A stretch of DNA of 8,633 bases, taken from an uncultured bacterium. GTDB taxonomy: Bacteria; Bacillota_I; Bacilli_A; RF39; UBA660. The stretch spans positions 1 through 8,633 of the forward strand of contig CASEKZ010000060.1 in the NCBI GenBank assembly GCA_949288625.1, written 5' to 3'. A model generated the notes under the pieces. That model saw nothing but the letters and a program-made list of their open reading frames with translations. It searched no databases and was not told the origin of the DNA. A program made the position numbers and the translations under genes. Below, in pieces: positions 5,931 through 8,633 of this stretch. Position 1 is the first letter of the stretch; each line of letters starts with the position of its first letter.

Positions 5931-5957
5931 AAGTCAGGAAGTATTCCTGATTTTTTA
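5931..5957 (+). terminator. Rho-independent terminator after rpsI
   Basis: TCAGGAA (5934-5940), loop GTA, TTCCTGA (5944-5950), then TTTTTT (5951-5956). A textbook terminator closing the rplM-rpsI operon. Confidence 0.92.
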
Positions 5958-6055
5958 ATTTGACATATTTTATACAAGAAGAAGTTTTATTATTTTATTA
6001 AACCTTAATAAAAGACATTTTTTGTTATTATTTAATAAACATTTAGTTAATTGTA

Positions 6056-6064
6056 TGTTATAAT
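6056..6064 (+). promoter_or_regulatory. Extended -10 promoter of the Abi gene
   Basis: TGTTATAAT carries a perfect TATAAT (6059-6064) with the TG extension, the same nine bases as upstream of cdaA. No good -35 box is seen. Transcription would start near 6071, so the leader is only about 13 nt and the ribosome site lies at the very 5' end. Confidence 0.6.
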
Positions 6065-6083
6065 TTACAATAGGTGATGCTAG

Positions 6084-7016
6084 GTGAAAACAAAGGAGTT
6101 TAAAACCTTAGATGAACAAATTGAGATATTAAAGAATAAAGGGTTGACTATAAATGATGTTGATAAAGCAAAAGAACTATTATTAAGGGAAAATTACTTC
6201 TTCATTAATGGATATCGGCATTTGTTTTTAAAAAGTAATAAAGAAAGAGTGTTTATTAGAGGAACTACTTTTGATGAGTTATACGCAGTGTTTCAATTTG
6301 ACAGAAGTTTTAGAAACGTTTTGTTTAAAAATTTATTAATAGTGGAAAATAATTTAAAATCAATAATATCATATAGATTATCTAAAAAGTATGGTATTAA
6401 AGAAAGAGAGTATTTAAAACCTTCTAACTTTTCTCAAGATATAAAAAAGGTAAGACAAGTTAATGATGTTTTAAACAAAATAAAAAGACAAATCAAATTA
6501 AATGGTAGGCAACATAGCGCAACCTTACACTATTTGAGTAATTATGGGTTTGTGCCTTTATGGATATTAGTTAAGTTATTGTCTTTTGGAATGATTAATG
6601 AATTATATTCCATACTAAAACCAGAAGATAAATTATCGGTTGCTAAATATTATAATTTGGATGTTGAAACATTAGGGGTATATATATCACTTCTTTCTAA
6701 TTATAGAAATTTATGTGCTCACGAAGACATTGTTTATGAACATCGCACTCAAAAAGAAATACCTGATACAAAATATCACTGGGAACTTGATATACCAATG
6801 ATGAATGATGAATACATATATGGTAAGAATGATATATTTGCCGTAGTAATAATGCTTAAGTACATGTTAACCGAAAGTGATTTTACGGATTTTGTAAATG
6901 AAGTTAGTTATGATCTTAGCTTGTTAGATGGTAGAGTGTCAACTGTTCCGCAAAATAAGATTTTAGATAGAATGGGATTTCCAGAAAATTGGGAAGAAAT
7001 TGCAAAATTTGATTAA
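6084..7016 (+). CDS. Abi_2 (AbiD/AbiF-type) protein with HEPN RNase motif
   Basis: Resembles the Abi_2 family, first known from phage abortive-infection genes of lactococci and placed in the HEPN superfamily of ribonucleases. The start is GTG at 6084, preceded by AGGTGAT (6072-6078); no nearer ATG fits. Of 310 residues, the N-terminal part has the family signature ENYFFINGYRHLF (36-48), then VFQFDRSFRNVLFKNLLIVENNLKSI (69-94) and PLWILVKLLSFGMINELY (158-175). The HEPN active-site motif R-x4-H is intact as RNLCAH (Arg208, His213). The C-terminal 90 residues are less conserved in appearance. The gene stands after the rpsI terminator with its own promoter, and HtrA follows 14 bp later without a terminator, so both are probably one mRNA. 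It could act in phage defence, or as a chromosomal RNase of other purpose; base composition does not differ visibly from its neighbours. Confidence 0.88.
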   Translation: MKTKEFKTLDEQIEILKNKGLTINDVDKAKELLLRENYFFINGYRHLFLKSNKERVFIRGTTFDELYAVFQFDRSFRNVLFKNLLIVENNLKSIISYRLSKKYGIKEREYLKPSNFSQDIKKVRQVNDVLNKIKRQIKLNGRQHSATLHYLSNYGFVPLWILVKLLSFGMINELYSILKPEDKLSVAKYYNLDVETLGVYISLLSNYRNLCAHEDIVYEHRTQKEIPDTKYHWELDIPMMNDEYIYGKNDIFAVVIMLKYMLTESDFTDFVNEVSYDLSLLDGRVSTVPQNKILDRMGFPENWEEIAKFD

Positions 7017-7030
7017 GAAGGTGAAATTTT

Positions 7031-8170
7031 ATGGATAAGATTGAAACATCAGATTCTAATGAACCAAAAAAGAAAAATCAATTTAGTAAGTTTTTAAAGT
7101 TTTTAATAATTATATTATTAGCTTTTGCGTTGGGGGCTGGACTAATGTACTGGTACAGCGTTGCTAATCCAACCGTTGTAACGAAAAATAGAACCATATC
7201 TGAAACAAAGGTAACAGAAGAGGCAATGGAAGATGCAATTGATAAGGTTTATGATGCGGTATTGTGTATTGAAGTCGTTTCAAGTGATGGTACGATAATT
7301 AGTTCTGGAACTGGTTTTGTTTATGATAAAGATGATAAATACGGATATGTTTTAACTAATGCACACGTTGTGTCAGACGGAAATAATGTACAGGGAGTAT
7401 TATCTAATAACAACACGGTTTCTTTAACTTTGTTGGGGTTTGATTCATATACTGATTTGGCTGTTCTTAGAATGGATGTTAAAGACGTATTACAAGTTGC
7501 GAGTATTGGTTCAAGTGAAAACATAGAAGTTGGAAACACCTTGTTTACGGTGGGAGCTCCAATGGGAGCAAAGTACGCTGGTACTGTGACAAAAGGAATA
7601 TTATCTGGCAAAGATAGATTGTTAGAAACAAGTACGTCTAACGGGCTTTCGAATGATTCTTACATAGTTAAAGTTTTGCAAACGGATGCTGCAATAAGCC
7701 CAGGTAATAGTGGGGGACCGCTTGTTAATTTAGCAGGAGACGTAATAGGAATTACGTCACTTAAACTTGTTGATAATAAAGTAGAAGGTATGGGGTTTGC
7801 AATTCCTATTGAAGATGCAATGAACTATGTTGATTATTTAGAGCAAGGTAAAGAAATTCAAAGACCTGTTATGGGTGTGCAAATACTTGATTTAACTAAT
7901 AGATACGTATTATATAGGTATAATGTAAATATTCCAAAAAACGTAGATAGTGGAATTTATTTGGTAGAAGTAAATAGTGGATATCCTGCAAGTGATGCTG
8001 GTTTAAAAAGTGGGGATATAATAACAGCTATTAATGGGGAAAAGGTTACTACAACAGCGGAGTTTAAGTATGAATTATATAAGTATTCTGTTGGTGATAT
8101 GGTTGAAGTGACGTATTATAGAAATGGCAAAGAAAATGTAACAAATGTAAAGTTAGATAAAACAAGCTAA
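7031..8170 (+). CDS. Membrane-anchored HtrA/DegP-type serine protease with one PDZ domain
   Basis: An envelope protease that degrades misfolded or damaged exported proteins. The 379 residues read in the standard HtrA order. A cytoplasmic lysine-rich tail (1-20) is followed by a membrane helix at about 21-43 (LKFLIIILLAFALGAGLMYW). A trypsin-like domain at about 62-262 has catalytic His112 (TNAHVV), Asp142 (YTDLAVL) and Ser227 (SPGNSGGPL). One PDZ domain lies at about 278-373 (GYPASDAGLKSGDIITAING). All three catalytic residues are present. The helix is uncleaved-looking, so the protease domain faces outward but stays tethered. Ribosome site GAAGGTG (7017-7023) begins directly after the Abi stop codon; the intergenic gap is 14 bp and no promoter is seen, so expression probably depends on the Abi promoter. 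A terminator starts within its stop codon. Confidence 0.95.
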   Translation: MDKIETSDSNEPKKKNQFSKFLKFLIIILLAFALGAGLMYWYSVANPTVVTKNRTISETKVTEEAMEDAIDKVYDAVLCIEVVSSDGTIISSGTGFVYDKDDKYGYVLTNAHVVSDGNNVQGVLSNNNTVSLTLLGFDSYTDLAVLRMDVKDVLQVASIGSSENIEVGNTLFTVGAPMGAKYAGTVTKGILSGKDRLLETSTSNGLSNDSYIVKVLQTDAAISPGNSGGPLVNLAGDVIGITSLKLVDNKVEGMGFAIPIEDAMNYVDYLEQGKEIQRPVMGVQILDLTNRYVLYRYNVNIPKNVDSGIYLVEVNSGYPASDAGLKSGDIITAINGEKVTTTAEFKYELYKYSVGDMVEVTYYRNGKENVTNVKLDKTS

Positions 8171-8197
8171 AGAGAAACATATGTTTTTCTTTTTTAT
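8169..8197 (+). terminator. Terminator of the Abi-HtrA unit
   Basis: AAAGAGAAAC (8169-8178), loop ATAT, GTTTTTCTTT (8183-8192): 10 bp with one G-U pair, continued by TTTTATT. Its 5' arm overlaps the TAA stop of the protease gene. Confidence 0.75.
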
Positions 8198-8428
8198 TGT
8201 TTAAAACATAAACAAGATTATGTAATCATTGCTTTTTTAACTTTTTAAAATTGTTTTAAAATAATTTTTAAACAAATTAAATTTATATTTTTTCGGTTAG
8301 ATACAAAGAAAAGTTCCAGCATAAAATAAAAAATGATTTTTATTTAGAAAGTCCCAAAAATAAAGGAAAAAATGTATACATTTATAAAGAAAAATGATAA
8401 AATAAGGCCATTAAGTTAAAAAGAAAAC
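8198..8428. other. AT-rich intergenic stretch without a gene
   Basis: No ORF with a plausible start and ribosome site is visible on either strand between the HtrA terminator and the terminator of the leftward gene. It holds an AT-only hairpin, AAATAAAAA/TTTTTATTT (8324-8332 with 8337-8345), a 14-bp palindrome AAATGTATACATTT (8370-8383), and a possible rightward promoter listed separately. Confidence 0.6.
8370..8403 (+). promoter_or_regulatory. Possible promoter with overlapping palindrome
   Basis: TATACA (8375-8380, 4 of 6 match to -35), a 17-bp spacer and TGA-TAAAAT (-10 at 8398-8403, extended) could start a rightward RNA near 8410. The perfect palindrome AAATGTATACATTT (8370-8383) covers the -35 box and could be an operator. 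There is no rightward CDS in the window for it to serve; a product would run antisense to the leftward gene's 3' end. Such boxes are easy to find by chance in AT-rich DNA. Confidence 0.3.
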
Positions 8429-8485
8429 ACAAAAAAAGTGCGGGAAGTTATTATTTTTTAAATTTTGCAAGGTAAACATCCCACA
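8429..8485 (-). terminator. Terminator of the leftward gene at the right edge
   Basis: In the leftward direction TGTGGGA (8485-8479) pairs with TCCCGCA (8445-8439) with one G-U pair. The stem extends inward past a T-T mismatch by GTT/AAC around a loop of about 25 nt, and is followed by C and seven Ts (8438-8431). It lies about 43 bp past the TAG of the partial CDS. The long loop is unusual. Confidence 0.55.
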
Positions 8486-8528
8486 TTGTTGTAGAAAAAA
8501 TAAGTGTATTTTGGCTTAATAATTTTTA

Positions 8529-8633
8529 CTACTTTTTAAGTAGTTTGATTGTTAAATCGATATTATCATAATTGATTTTATCGATTTTTAATTTGTTTAA
8601 ATTTTCTTTGCCAATGAAATTAATAGAAGCCTC
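8529..8633 (-). CDS. C-terminal end of an unrecognised CDS, cut by the window edge
   Basis: One leftward frame is open from the right edge to TAG at 8531-8529, giving 34 residues that begin EASINFIGKENLNKLK and end TIKLLKK. The composition, rich in Lys, Asn and Ile, matches the other genes. No domain can be named from so short a tail. Support is the uninterrupted frame to the edge, the terminator downstream in the same direction, and convergence with the HtrA gene. A hairpin ACTACTT/AAGTAGT overlaps the stop codon. Confidence 0.6.
   Translation of the reverse strand, partial: EASINFIGKENLNKLKIDKINYDNIDLTIKLLKK

Noticed and set aside
5960..5990. TTGACA at 5960-5965 as an additional promoter for the Abi gene
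   Set aside because: No acceptable -10 lies 16-18 bp downstream; the nearest TTTTAT is at 19 bp and far from the gene.
7321..7611. Leftward open frame of 96 codons
   Set aside because: Lies within the HtrA protease domain on the other strand; no start signals.
8410..8478. Short leftward ORF of 22 codons starting ATG at 8478
   Set aside because: It lies within the terminator region, lacks a proper ribosome site and is low-complexity Phe/Asn sequence.
1..8633. Recoding of TGA as tryptophan (code 4), suggested by low G+C and the absence of TGA stops
   Set aside because: All tryptophans in conserved positions are TGG and the reading frames are full length without in-frame TGA; absence of TGA among about ten stops can be base composition.
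1..8633. CRISPR array, insertion sequence or prophage
   Set aside because: No spaced direct repeats, transposase-like or phage structural genes were seen on reading both strands.

Overview
The window is strongly AT-rich (about 30% G+C by eye). It carries Gram-positive Shine-Dalgarno sites (AAGGAGG, AGGAGG), U-tailed terminators, a CdaA-CdaR pair, an rplM-rpsI pair and a UPF0316 protein. Together these point to a low-GC member of the Bacillota, probably of the Bacilli or of an uncultured, Mollicutes-adjacent gut lineage. Tryptophan is always TGG and none of the visible stops is TGA, so the standard bacterial code fits. This placement is inferred from gene content only.

Left part (1-1394), leftward genes. 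An EamA/DMT-type membrane transporter runs off the left edge and is broken by a frameshift that sits exactly in a three-copy 5-bp repeat. Removing one repeat unit restores the reading frame. To its right come tandem hairpins including a terminator, a tRNA-Thr(CGT) with encoded CCA, and a UPF0316 membrane protein that ends 9 bp before the tRNA, so the last two are probably one transcript.

Middle (1419-5918), rightward genes. A divergent promoter region separates UPF0316 from an unrecognised three-helix membrane protein (TTG start). That is followed by a small single-helix protein with an acidic tail, each of the two ending in its own terminator. Next is cdaA-cdaR, the membrane diadenylate cyclase that makes c-di-AMP and its YbbR-domain regulator, with an 8-bp overlap. 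glmM, the usual third gene of that operon, is not there; rplM and rpsI (ribosomal proteins L13 and S9) follow instead. They have a near-consensus promoter and a structured 5' leader that can form a pseudoknot and resembles the L13 autoregulatory leader.

Right part (5960-8633). An Abi_2/AbiD-AbiF-type protein with an intact HEPN RNase motif is followed 14 bp later by a membrane-anchored HtrA/DegP-type serine protease. The two look like one transcription unit closed by a terminator. The remaining stretch (8200-8528) has no gene, but holds a terminator for a leftward gene, a 14-bp palindrome and a possible promoter. The C-terminal end of an unrecognised leftward CDS runs off the right edge.

Most of the window is housekeeping: envelope and c-di-AMP signalling, translation, and protein quality control. 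The parts most worth a second look are the repeat-mediated frameshift in the transporter, the HEPN/Abi-HtrA gene pair, the L13 leader with its promoter-embedded complementary arm, and a surplus of ACG threonine codons next to a tRNA-Thr(CGT).
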